A stretch of DNA of 64,000 nt from Helicostylum pulchrum (lineage: Eukaryota; Mucoromycota; Mucoromycetes; Mucorales; Mucoraceae), in assembly GCA_025677825.1 (NCBI GenBank), contig JAIXMO010000031.1, positions 124,001-188,000 on the forward strand. The letters run 5' to 3'. Below are positions 34,059 through 45,157 of this stretch, piece by piece. The translations under genes and the position numbers were made by a program. The notes beneath the pieces were generated by a model. That model was not told the origin of the DNA and did no database searches. It saw only the letters and a program-made list of their open reading frames with translations. Every line of letters begins with the position of its first letter. The first letter of the stretch is position 1.

Positions 34059-35910
34059 ATGAGCCGTATCCTTTTAAGACAATTAAATATTACGGAAAAA
34101 AGAACTGTCTCTCTCTTGAATTTTAATTCCAAGAGAGCTCTTACTTTACCTGCTCGTATCAATATGTCTGCCAACAGGCGTTTAACTCAAACTAAAAATT
34201 TGCTTGCTCCTGTCAAGAAGGTAAAACAAGATAAACAAGTAAACCACACCACGCACTATTCACTCACTCACACGCACACACGCACACTATTTTTTTTTAT
34301 AGATGTCTACTGTTTCCACCAACGCTTCCGGCTTAGAAGCTGCTCAAGTACGTAACTATTTTTTTTTTATATATACGCGATATATGTAAAAACTAAAACC
34401 ATCACTTATAGACCGAAATTATTCCAAAGAGCAACTTGGCTGTTCGTGAACTTGTCTTGAACCGTCCTTCAAAGTTAAACGCTTTAAACATTTCCATGGT
34501 TCGTGCCATGAAACCTGAAATTCAAGTAAGTTATGCTAGGCACTAAATAAAATTTATACACTAAACAAAATTACACTTTTTAGGCGTGGGAAAAATCTGA
34601 TTTAGCTAAAATCATCTTACTCAAGAGTTGTGGTGGAAAAGGTTTTTGCGCAGGGGGTGATGTAAAGAGTAAGTTTTTAATATAGCACTGTTACATACAT
34701 ATTTTCTAATCTGCTTTTTTTTTTCGGTTTAGCTGTCGTTGATTTAGCTGACGCTAAAGATCCTAATGCCACAAAGTTCTTTGAAGAAGAATATCAATTG
34801 GATCATTTAATCGCTACACTCGATACACCTTTTGTTTCTATTATGGACGGTATTACAAGTAAGTATAAGAGAGAGAGAGAGAGAATTATATCACAAATGG
34901 GTTAACGTTTTTTTTTTAAAAAAAAAGTGGGTGGTGGTGTTGGATTATCTGTACATGCTCCTTTCCGTATCGCTACTGAAAATACCATGTTCGCTATGCC
35001 CGAAACTGCCATTGGATTCTTGCCTGAAGTCGGTGGATCTTTCTTCTTATCTCGTTTAGATGGTCAAATCGGTACTTACCTTGGATTGACCGGTAAGCGT
35101 TTGAAGGGAACCGATGTCCTCTATTCCGGTGTTGCCACTCATTACGTGCCTTCATCTCGTCTTCCCGCTCTTGAATCTCGTTTATCCGAATTAGATAACG
35201 CCACACACGACATGATTAACAGCGCCATTGAAGAATTCTCAGCAGAATTGGATAACGAATCCACTTTCAGTTTAACTGGTGAAACTCGTGCTGCCATCGA
35301 TCGTTGTTTCAAGTATGACACCATGGCTGAAATCATGACTGCTCTTGCCAAGGAACCCGAGACTGCTTGGACCAAAGAAACCATGGCTGCATTAACCAAG
35401 GTCTCACCTACCTCTCTCAAAGTCACTTTACAACAACTTCGTAACGGAGCCACTTTAAGTTTAGCTCAATGTTTCAAAATGGAATACCATCTTGTTCAAA
35501 AGTTCTTGCAAGCACATGACTTTAAGGAAGGTGTTACTGCTACTTTAGTCACTAAGCAAAAGCCCAACTGGAAACCCAACTCGCTTGATAAAGTAGACGA
35601 TGTCAAGATTAAGCAACAATATTTCGACTCTCCTTCTCCTCAACGTTTAGAATTATTATCTAACCGTGATTATAAGAACTATCCTCATCGTAAATACATG
35701 CTTCCTTCTGAAGAAGACATTAAGCGTGTTGTAACTGGTGAAGCTGCTGATGTTGGAAACTATGCTTTAAACCGTCAACAAGTCATTGAACATTTGGTCC
35801 GTGAACGTCAAGGTAAACAAGGATTAAAGCAAAAGGTTGAAGAAGTTTTAGAACGTAAAACAATTGAAAACAAAAAGGATGAAGACAAGAGCTTAAAGTG
35901 GGTCTATTAA
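34059..35910 (+). CDS. EHD3: 3-hydroxyisobutyryl-CoA hydrolase, mitochondrial
   Basis: Six exons (34059-34220, 34303-34347, 34412-34525, 34584-34668, 34733-34858, 34928-35910) give 504 residues, the length of yeast Ehd3. The crotonase fold is clear: VLNRPSKLNALN, the oxyanion-hole strand SCGGKGFCAGGDVK at about 165-180, MDGITMGGGVGLS and AMPETAIGFLPEVGGSFFLS. The C-terminal FKMEYHLVQKF region is specific to hydrolases. The enzyme releases 3-hydroxyisobutyrate in valine breakdown. The N-terminus MSRILLRQLNITEKRTVSLL is basic, fitting mitochondrial import; an in-frame ATG 57 bases upstream is possible. The conserved Asp of the usual PD-x-G motif is Glu here. It converges with the next gene, with 62 bases between stops. 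Confidence 0.9.
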
Positions 35911-35972
35911 ACAAAAAAATGATATATATAAAATAGTTTTTTCTTTACTTTTTTCTTTTATTATTATCTTTC

Positions 35973-37317
35973 TTAAGGATGATTGACAATTTCTTGTACC
36001 ATTTCTAAAATATCTTTTCCTTCATATCCTAATAAACGTGCAGCTCCAATTAAGGCACTTAAACTCTTCATAAATAACCCTTTACCCATCGCTTGCTCTT
36101 CTTCAGTTGCAGCAAGTTTATGCACAGGAGATTGTGTACCTGATTCGGGGTAGGCACCTGGAATCAAGTTGTTTTCATTACTAAGCATTTCTTCGGAACT
36201 ACTACTACTCGTACTTTGGTTATTATTTGAGTTATTGGCCCTTAACCTCGAGACAGCTTTAGGTAAAGGGTTAATGGCTTGTACCCGGTTGTTTCTTAAA
36301 GATTGTCCACCAGGAAGTGTGTTTTGTAACATGTGTGTCAACTCGGATAAAGCAGCCGTATGTGCATCCATTAAATTGGGTACACTAGGTACTGTAAACA
36401 ATGGGTTATATGATTGGTCATATTCCTCATCTAATTCATCCTGATTACGATCTTCTTCTCTTAAAGCACTGGCAGGTTGTAAAATTCTACCAGGGCGTTC
36501 ATCTTCTAATCCAGGTGTTAAAGTTCCAGGGTCCTTACTCCATCTAGCATAGTATTCATCGTCTGAATCTTCTGATTCTTTCTGGTCTGCACGGAGTGGG
36601 TGAGGATGATTATCTTTTTGATCACGGCTTGATCCTTCGTCAGAAGACCAGTCTCCCCAATAATCTTCTGGTGCATCCTTCGCTCTTACACTCTACACAT
36701 ACACACACACACATTATACGTAAGAAACTTTTTTGATAGCGACAATTTAAAAATAAAACACTTACATCAGGTGTACCAGGAGTTTGATCACCAGCTGTGA
36801 AAATACGTTTATGACGAGTTACCTTTGTTAAAAAGACCCGTTCAGCATCTTCAACAGTTCTCGACCAATTTTCAAAAACGTCCAACCACTCTTCTTCAGT
36901 CAACTCCTTTGTGTTGTGGTACTTTATATCAGATATCTCGCCACTTCCTTCTTCCAAAATCAAGACCACCACAAAGTGATGGGTGTCTAATTCGGCAAAT
37001 TCAATCATGGCATGCAAGGTATCGGCATCCAGTCTTTTGAAATAAACCGGCTTTTGATAGATTTCATCCGCAACAGAACCACCACTGGCCCACAGCGACT
37101 CAATCATGTTGGGACAGGTATCGTCTTGCCATTGCACAACTGTATCCCAATCTCTAGACTTTGGATCCGCTGTGCCGAGCACGGTCATACGGGTACGAAG
37201 GAGTTTTGAAGCAATAGGGAGGAGTCCTGCATAATTACGGGATTGTCGCTCTTCAAGCGCCGTATACGCCAATGAGCGAACAATGTTTTCGTTTGCATAA
37301 TCGTCAATAGCTTCCAT
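35973..37317 (-). CDS. Orphan acidic protein of 423 residues
   Basis: Two minus-strand exons (37317-36766 and 36692-35973) join in phase 0. I recognise no family. The first 180 residues have globular composition with Trp-rich motifs (SRDWDTVVQWQDDTCPNM, HHFVVVLILEEGSGEISD, EEEWLDVFENWSRTVEDAE). The middle is acidic and probably disordered (DYWGDWSSDEGSS, ESEDSDDEYYARWS). A Ser/Asn-rich linker follows. The last 45 residues (MGKGLFMKSLSALIGAARLL) form a predicted amphipathic helix region. Coding quality and splice sites are convincing, and it looks conserved, but I cannot assign a role. Confidence 0.7.
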
Positions 37318-37991
37318 TGGTTATGTAATAAAAAAGGATAAAATATGGTTTTTTTAAAAAGGGGGGTGGGATATTTTTATACCGTTTGAAAAATGAGGTG
37401 GTTTTTGCATCCAAAATACTTGCACTCCGCGCCAAATTGTGTGTGTATGACACTTTGTGAATTGAATTCCAATCGTTATATAAGGTTTCTTCTTGTTACT
37501 TTTATAATAACCCACAATTTTTTTTTTGTCGTTGTTGCAGATATATAACTTTTTTTTTTCAAGTTGGTAGTGTGTACGAATTTCTTTTTTTTTTTTAAAA
37601 AAAAAGTATTTAAATAAATTTCCCAACAGTATTACTAACTAGACTGTATTACCTTAAGAACATCCCGAAGGTTGTGTTAGATGGGGTTACCAAAAAAGGT
37701 AGTTTAGCTTTTCCTGGATATTTTTAAGTTACATTTTCCATTATCACCAATAGTATTAATAGTACACATTTAATACGATGGACCTTTAGACACTACAAAT
37801 CATTATCATATACACTTGTAAAAAAATAAAAAGTTGCTGTGTTTTAGTCCACCTCCATTTTTGGTTTAATTCAGTCTCATATCGAACGTTTTATATCAAC
37901 AATCACAAAACTAAAATAGGACCTTGTAACACCTTATTATTAGATAAACAAAATGTTTATACCCTATTTCCTGAATATACATAGTATTTGT

Positions 37992-38458
37992 TTAGTTGTT
38001 GAGACAACAGTTTGAAATACACGTAATTTTGAATAAAAGATCAATTATACGGTAAAATAAATTACGGAATAGTTTATTTGGATCGATGATATAGAACATT
38101 GAAAGAAGTTTTTCAGCTGCTTCAGCACAGTTGATGGATTTTACTTCATTTGTGTGAGGAGGAAGGTTATCATCAAGAACTTTTTTCAATATTTGGAAAT
38201 TCTCTACTGGATAAAAAAAAAAATAGTAGTTATCATGCTTTCTTTTTTAAGAAAGATAACAAATCAGCTAAATCAGTTTGTCAGCCCTGCCGAATCAGTC
38301 GTAACTAAACAAATCTTTGCACATGTCAAGAGATACTTTATTAAATCTTATATTTAATGAGAAAGTAAACAACCATAGTTATATAATTTACCTCGCACGT
38401 TTCCATCCACGCCGTCAAGTTTAAGCGCTAAAGGATTATTCTTTAAAACTCTAGACAT
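37992..38458 (-). CDS. Possible small gene, 93 residues, unknown family
   Basis: Two minus-strand exons (38458-38392 and 38206-37992) join in phase across a 185-nt intron that starts GTAAAT and ends TATCCAG. The product begins MSRVLKNNPLALKLDGVDGN and contains LKKVLDDNLPPHTNEVKSIN and AEAAEKLLSMFYIIDPNKLF, which read like real protein. The last 30 residues become hydrophobic and low-complexity, so the gene may be a truncated copy of something longer. I do not recognise it. Confidence 0.4.
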
Positions 38459-39028
38459 GATACTTTCGTTGGAATTAACTACAACTTACAGAGACATAAA
38501 TCCTATCCAACAATGACCTGATTTTTAACCTTCCGATTTGTTTTTGTAATGGCTGTATTCTTTTGCTACTATCTTCAGAGATGTATTTAGATTTTCTACA
38601 ATATTCTACTCACCAAGGCTTATAAAACATCGTGAGAGAAGATTTTTTTTTTTTTTTTTTTTTTGACGATACATGGTAAAAATGAATAATCTGCAAGGTT
38701 TAATAGATTTGACAATTAAGCTTGTGAAAAAAAAAGGGAATAGAACCGACTATGCCGAATTTTCTCGTGCACAAAATCTAATCAGCAGACTTTGGTATAT
38801 TTACTCATTATGTCGTATTATACCAGTATTTCTTTCATATACAAACAATTGTATACGAATATGATGAATAACGTTGCCAGTTTACCTGAAAATATTTTCA
38901 GGAAAACCCTTCTGTGCTCGTTTTTATTGTAATCAAATAATAATATCAATCACTCATTAACACTATGAAGTAACAATATATAATCGACTTAAATTTAGCA
39001 TCAACTTTGAAAAGCTATTTTTCCAAAT

Positions 39029-39122
39029 GCAAAAGTATTTTAGGATAATTCATATATCTTTTCGCCACCCGACTACGCAAATATTGCTTATTGACTATAT
39101 CGAGCGAATAACAAAGTACTGC
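39029..39122 (+). repeat. Dispersed repeat B, copy 2
   Basis: It matches 25405-25500 over its whole length with scattered substitutions and small gaps. No MITE end lies beside this copy, so repeat B is separate from that element. Confidence 0.7.
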
Positions 39123-39808
39123 AATGAAAAGAGGCTGTTATTAATTTGAAGCTCGAGTTCGAAGACACGACATAATATCTCTCTGTTTGCCATATAAAAA
39201 ATGACGTTTCATAAAACTGAAAGTGGTACTTTTACGGAAAAGTGTTTGAAGTACACTTAAAGTAAAGTACCAGCAAAAGTGTAAATATATTCGTATTCGT
39301 TCTTGTCCGCGGTTTTTCCTTGTCCGTGTTTGACAGGCATATAACAATGCTACCAGTCAAGAGAATGTGTCGTAAGAAAAAGGAGGTTAATAACCAACTC
39401 CAAGTATTTACAGTAGAATATTTATGACGCTTTATTTTATTCACAATCTACTCATCGTGTATAAAGAGTGTAATACAAATTACGCGTAGATATTTTATCT
39501 TTTGGGAGAAGAAATAGCCTAATCTTTAGTTTTTTTTTAAAAAAAAGGGAAATTTACGTATAACGCGTATCGGGGACGCAGGAATTCTTCAAATTGTCTG
39601 TGCCTATTCCTATCGCGCCACAAAAAAAAAAGTTTAATTTTAACTCTTTCTCCCCCCCCCCCAAAAAAAAAACGTTAATTAACTTTCCGCTATTCATCCC
39701 CCACCCACCCACCCCCCTTATTGTATTATTTTTTAAAAAAAAAATATTTTTATTGCTATTAAGTGTATAAAATAAGTGTATTCTAAGTAATTGTATATAG
39801 TTTTTTCT

Positions 39809-40477
39809 TTAGATCTTTCCTTGTAATAACTCAGAAATAATGGCCTTTCCAGTAAGACGGAGGGTATTATATAAAGTGACATAATCAACAGTAGAGAAGA
39901 TAGTGTCAAAGAAACCGAAAGGCAACATAAGAGGGATCCAACCTTGAGCGTATTCAAGAGCCCAAGCGTGCTCAGGAATCTTGTATTGTTGAGAATCACC
40001 TCTGGGTAAATGATGCATCTCTCCAGGTTTATAGACCTCACGAACCAACTCACCAGCCTTATAAGCCCATTGCTCACCTTCAAGAATAATAAAGTAATCA
40101 TCAGCAAAGAAACGACCGGAATGACCTTCAGTACCAACGGGAGTACCAAAGATAATGACATATTCAGAAATAGAAGCATGTAAGATCCACATAGAACCCA
40201 TAGCACCACCAGCGTTATTAAATACCCACTCTTCCTTTAAAGTAATATGACCGGGATATTCCTTTTTTAAATCTGCAGCAATGTTGGTAATCATGGCGTG
40301 GCTATCGTTAGAGTGTAATTCAATGTTCTTTTGTGCGACTTGTTGAAGAACTTTAGGATCAAAGATGTAACCACGAGAAATGTATTGATCCAATCCAAGG
40401 AATAAAGATACAAGTAATGTACCAATAAAGAGTAGCTTCGTCAAGCAAGATACTTTCTTTTCGCAACACTTACTCAT
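39809..40477 (-). CDS. ERG2: C-8 sterol isomerase
   Basis: A single intronless exon of 222 residues matches the ERG2/sigma-1 receptor family in length. One N-terminal membrane anchor (about residues 10-28, LTKLLFIGTLLVSLFLG) is followed by the cupin-like domain. Landmarks are EEWVFNNAGGAMGSMWILHA, FGTPVGTEGHSGRF, ADDYFIILEGEQWAY and HAWALEYAQGWIPLMLPFGF. The Asp in ADDYF and the Glu in ALEYAQG correspond to the ligand- and catalysis-linked acidic residues of the family. The enzyme shifts the sterol double bond from C-8 to C-7 in ER ergosterol synthesis and is the target of morpholine fungicides. The lack of introns is unusual among the genes here. Confidence 0.95.
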   Translation of the reverse strand: MSKCCEKKVSCLTKLLFIGTLLVSLFLGLDQYISRGYIFDPKVLQQVAQKNIELHSNDSHAMITNIAADLKKEYPGHITLKEEWVFNNAGGAMGSMWILHASISEYVIIFGTPVGTEGHSGRFFADDYFIILEGEQWAYKAGELVREVYKPGEMHHLPRGDSQQYKIPEHAWALEYAQGWIPLMLPFGFFDTIFSTVDYVTLYNTLRLTGKAIISELLQGKI

Positions 40478-41437
40478 TTTTCCTTTTTTCGATTTGTGTT
40501 AAAGAAGAAGAAGAAAAGAAAAAAGGGGAAAAAGTACAAAATGAATGGGGAAGAATTTATACTTTTTTTTTTTCTCTATCCGCTCAGTTAGAGACGGAGT
40601 TATAACAATACGTCTGCCAGGACATCCGACTTATCTACATTCTGTCAAACGGAATACACGTAACTGTTATTTTGTTTTGTTGGTATTGTAATTATGGTGA
40701 CTACAAAGCTTGATTTTGTATTTTTCAGGGTAAAAGTGTCATGTATTTTTGTGTTAGTAGTTTAAACAAGTAGTATCTCCAAATAAAAAATAGCTCTTTT
40801 ATGAAAAAATAAACTAGGCTCCTTTTTCTATTTTGCTTGTAATTATGGCAATGTTCTTAGCAGTCAATTACCACCGTTACAATAACAGCTACATTTCATC
40901 TTAACAATTATTATTATTTTATTAACGGTGCTGCATATAAACAAAGCTGCGGTCGATCAGTTCAATTACACGGCCACTGATACCGAGTTACACCTGTACA
41001 AATTCATACCGTTCACTTTACTTGCCTCATATAGCCTTTTGTTTTATTTTATTTTAGCTGGACTCGCAAGCTGAAGCAACTTAAAGTTCTCTGCGTAAAA
41101 AAAATTTCTCAGTAGAAGGAAAAAAAAGAGGGGTACTTTTAGTAAAGAAAATCTGCGTTGGTGTCCGAAATACTTTACATATATATAATAATACCATCTT
41201 CTACGTAATATATACCTTGACGTAACTTTTAATGACATATACTCATGCTATAAAAGAGTGCCCTTGTATATATATTATAGACTTTTAGTATCTTTTAATA
41301 TCAAGCTAAAATAGTTTCAAGAAATACGAGAAAAATTATAGAAAAAAAAGCATTTATGAAAAATGGATACTGCCATTTTTTTTTTTATTAGTTGAATGAT
41401 ATGTATGTATTATGTGAGTTAAATATGGCTTTTTAGA
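40478..41437. other. Non-coding spacer between ERG2 and the PMT-like gene
   Basis: This stretch is AT-rich with no credible frame. The first 300 bases are presumably the ERG2 promoter, and the last 100 bases hold the 3' end of the PMT-like transcript. Confidence 0.6.
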
Positions 41438-44400
41438 TTAAACCTCTCCCATAATTGGATCTTCGATAGCTGGATTTTCGATAGCTGGATTTTCGATAAC
41501 TGGTTCTCCCATAATTGGTTCTCCCATAATTGGACCACCATCAACTATCTTCTTATTCTTCTTATTCTTCTTTTTCTTGGGCTTTTCAGCTTCTTCTTTA
41601 GCTCTTGCTTCCTTAAGTTCCTTCGCAGCCATAACTGCATGCTCCTTTTCTAATTTCAATCGACTAACAGCACCATCCAATACTTCTTTTGACCACTTGG
41701 CAGCCTCCTCCGGAGTAATACCAGGTGTAGGTAAAACACGATGATATCTAAACATACCCTTAGCAGCCTGTGCTTCTTTCTTAAACGCGGCCTGTTTCAA
41801 AATGGCGACATGTTTATCTGCCTCTGCTTCTTCTCCTTGTGTGTATTTGAAAGGTTGCGAATCACCTACTACGTCAACATAGATTGTTAATTGTGTTGAA
41901 TCGGATGTTTGGCCACTGTTTTCAATCATATCAGCAAGCTCAGTAGGATGTGGAGGGAATCGAATACAGTCAATATCAATACCAGATTCTTCACATTGTG
42001 ATCTGTACCATAAATTGCCTCCGTAAGCCAAATGAGAAATTTGAGAGAATTTAAATAAACAAAGTGAAATTGTACCATATAAAAGAACGCGACGCCAGAG
42101 TGCTGGTAAGCGACTAGTACAGGCTTCCGTAACTACAGAGACTAAACCAATACCGTAGTACATACTACTCAAGATATCTGACATGCTCAACGTATGATTT
42201 GGAATAAAACGTAAGCATCCCAAGTTAATTACAATAGCAGAAAAAAACAAGGAGATAGATCGCGTATAGAATTCATTGCCAATAGTACTTAAACCTATTA
42301 TGAGGGAAATTAATAATAATTAATGTATATATATATGGTGCGCGCGTGTATTACCTGCAGCGTTTAACCAAGATAAATAACGAGGAAGCTTGATTTGACG
42401 TTGAGCAAGAAATGCGTTAAGTCCTAATAGGCTTAAATAAGTGGCCACGGAAATCATAGTGAGACGTTGCACAATTGGGTTAAGCACCAAGTGAGTCGAG
42501 AATCCGGATAACTCGTACCAGATTCTTAAACCGGCCCGTTTAAAGAACCATTTATTGGGAGTTTCGTCGCTGTTGGATCGAGGGTTGGTAGCGCCATCCC
42601 CACCGGCTCCGGTTCGAAGACGGTTATACATAACCTCTGAGTATCTGTACATTAAATCATGAGATTCTTTCATTTTGTTCCAGAGAGACATTGGTGTATA
42701 AGAGACAGGAACCATGTCTTCCACTATTATTATTTTTTTTTAAAAAAAATAGTTTAGTATTGATATTATATATATAAATGTGATTGAGCTTACATTGTGC
42801 GTGATATGAAGATTCTACAAACCAGCCAGATATATGAGTTCCTGCACCTGCCATGCATGTTACCTCTTGATGGTTTTGTCCTACAGGTGGAGCGTAATAG
42901 GCAGTATGACTGATCAAGACGCATCCACGTATATGTTGTAATCTAAACTTTTGAGTTAACGGTTTCCAAGTCAAGTTTTCATCTTTAGAAGGTGTGTTTT
43001 CATCAGTTAAAAGTTTTAAAGTCCAGAAATCATGCGAATCTTCAATAAATTTATCACCATATGCGCTATAAAGAAATTAGTTTAAATATGTATACATGTT
43101 TATGTTTTATATACTAAATTACTTACGTTACTTCACTATGTTCCTTTTTTGAATTCAGTTGAGGTCGATGATCATGAGAATGTAATTTACGAGAAGATGC
43201 AAAATGTTCAAGACGAATCATTTCATTGTTCTTGACAAATTGGATAGGTTGTGATGCGTTCCAGAGTTCATTGGTTTTATAGACAGTCCAGATATTGTTA
43301 ATGTCGACGTGAGGATAGAGATTAACTTCTTGTTCTAGTATACGCGTATATTACATTAACAACGTATCATACATATATGTGTGTATAGAGTTATACTTAC
43401 GCTTACTACCACCAGTGAAATGTTTTTTATGTGAATGAAGGTACCCACCAGTCGTACCATCGTGTTTAATGACGATTTGTGATCCGTAAGCAATATCTAC
43501 ATATTAAGTATTTTAGTTTATTTATTTGTTTTTTTTTGCATTGCTTCTTTATTTACTTGGTTGACTAGGTTCAAGTTCATTTCCGGTCAATGAATAACGA
43601 AGGTGAGAGCTTAAGGATAAATCATGATCCCCAGCAAGAGGTATTAAACTCAAATGGAATCGAAATATATAGTAGTATATCATCACGGGTAAAACTCCTA
43701 CGGCCAAAAAGTACGTGAATAATCTATTTGCAATTGATTTCAGCTTGTTTCTCTTGTCACAACATTTGTTCCATGTCTCTAGAGCAATAGAAGACCAGAT
43801 GATAGGTAGACTTAAACCACCTGTCCATTTACAACTAGCAATAAAAAAAATGTATAAGTTTATGTGACATTATATATAGATTTTTTTTGTTTTGTTTTGG
43901 TACCTTAACGCGCAACCAAGAGAAACACCTGTCACTATTTGGTAAATGCTTGACTTAATCATATGACTAATAACAAAAAAATTCTGTAAGCATAGTAAGA
44001 ATGTTTATAAATTAAATTTACCTTTCTTGGTATCTTTTATGCATTAAGGTCCAACAACATGTAGCAAGTGCTCCAAAAAACAATGTATATACTTCTGGTG
44101 TAGCGTATCTTGACTGAGTCACGAGTCCATTTTCTACTCGTAAAAAAAAAATAATTAATATACGCTACAAAAAAAAAAAATAACGCGTAAATTACATTTG
44201 ACATACCGAAAATTAATAAAGATGCAGCCAAAGTCGCGGCAGAACGAGAGTGACCTAGGCTACGTACGGTTATGTAAATGATTGGAACAAGTGAAGTACC
44301 TAATAGAGCAGATGCTCTTCTTAATGCCACTAGAGGGAAATCAACAAAAGATCTGCAGATACAAAAGATTGTTTAGCCATAAAATTAGTATTTTTGAAGT

Positions 44401-44782
44401 GACACACGTACTGTCCAGCATAATTTAATTCTTCTGTTCCGTAATAACCAACAATACGCGATATGCCAGAACAAATGATACCAAATAATGGAGGTGAATT
44501 TCCAATAAAGAACTTTCCAGCCATATACCAATTGACTTGTCTTGTAGTCTCTAGCTCCAGTTCAGTAACATAAGAAGGGAAACCCAATTTCATTACGCGC
44601 AGGTATAAGCTGATAGACGTCAATAAAGCAATGCGCAATTGATCATGTAATAATGATATCCAGGCTGGCTCCTCCTTATAAGCAATTCCTTTTCTATTGG
44701 TATCCTCTAGCTTCTTTTCATTGATTGCAAAAGGATCACTTGTCTTTTCGTATAGCTTTCTCGACCGAACCGAAAAAGACAT
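41438..44782 (-). CDS. Divergent protein O-mannosyltransferase-like membrane protein
   Basis: Ten minus-strand exons (44782-44412, 44352-44207, 44136-44022, 43966-43904, 43834-43557, 43496-43401, 43334-43127, 43065-42794, 42723-42355, 42294-41438) close exactly to 924 residues. The layout is that of PMT proteins: N-terminal membrane helices, LAGDHDLSLSSHLRYSLTG entering a MIR-like lumenal domain (YLHSHKKHFTGG, YPHVDINNIWTVYKTNE), then C-terminal helices. Key PMT residues are missing: the Asp-Glu of the first lumenal loop is replaced in PSYVTELELETTRQ (about 70-82), HPPL reads SPPL (96-99) and LDSML is absent. The tail has a long charged helix, KPKKKKNKKNKK, and short repeats (IMGEP, IENPA). 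It is probably a non-catalytic or altered paralogue. Confidence 0.82.
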
Positions 44783-45157
44783 TTTGAAAAGAAATAAATA
44801 AAAATTATACAGAGATAAAAAGCGCTTTTTTTTTATAAACCCAACAAAAACAAAGTCCTTCTTTTTATAATAAAAAAATAAAAGGGTGTTAAATTAAAAT
44901 CTACTATGCTTTTATTTAAGGCGCATGAATATTTATACATTCTTGTCACAAAAAGCTTCACCACTTAAATGTGACGTAGAGAGTAGACTGTTGATTGGTT
45001 TAAACGGGAGAAAAAAAAGGGCCAGAATCTAATTAGGCTTGGAAAACAAAAATAATCAAATAAAATCTCTCTCTCTCATATTTTTTTTTTTTTTTTTTTT
45101 TACATCTTGACTATTTTTTTTTAAAAAACAAGCACTAAATAGAAACTTATATACAAC

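Larger units (their letters stand above)
37318..39808. other. Repeat-bearing spacer with one possible small gene
   Basis: The stretch holds a possible two-exon small gene (37992-38458, listed separately), dispersed repeat B copy 2 (39029-39122) and poly-C and poly-T runs near 39651-39740. The frame at 38673-38864 is short and without partners. The rest looks non-coding. Confidence 0.55.
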
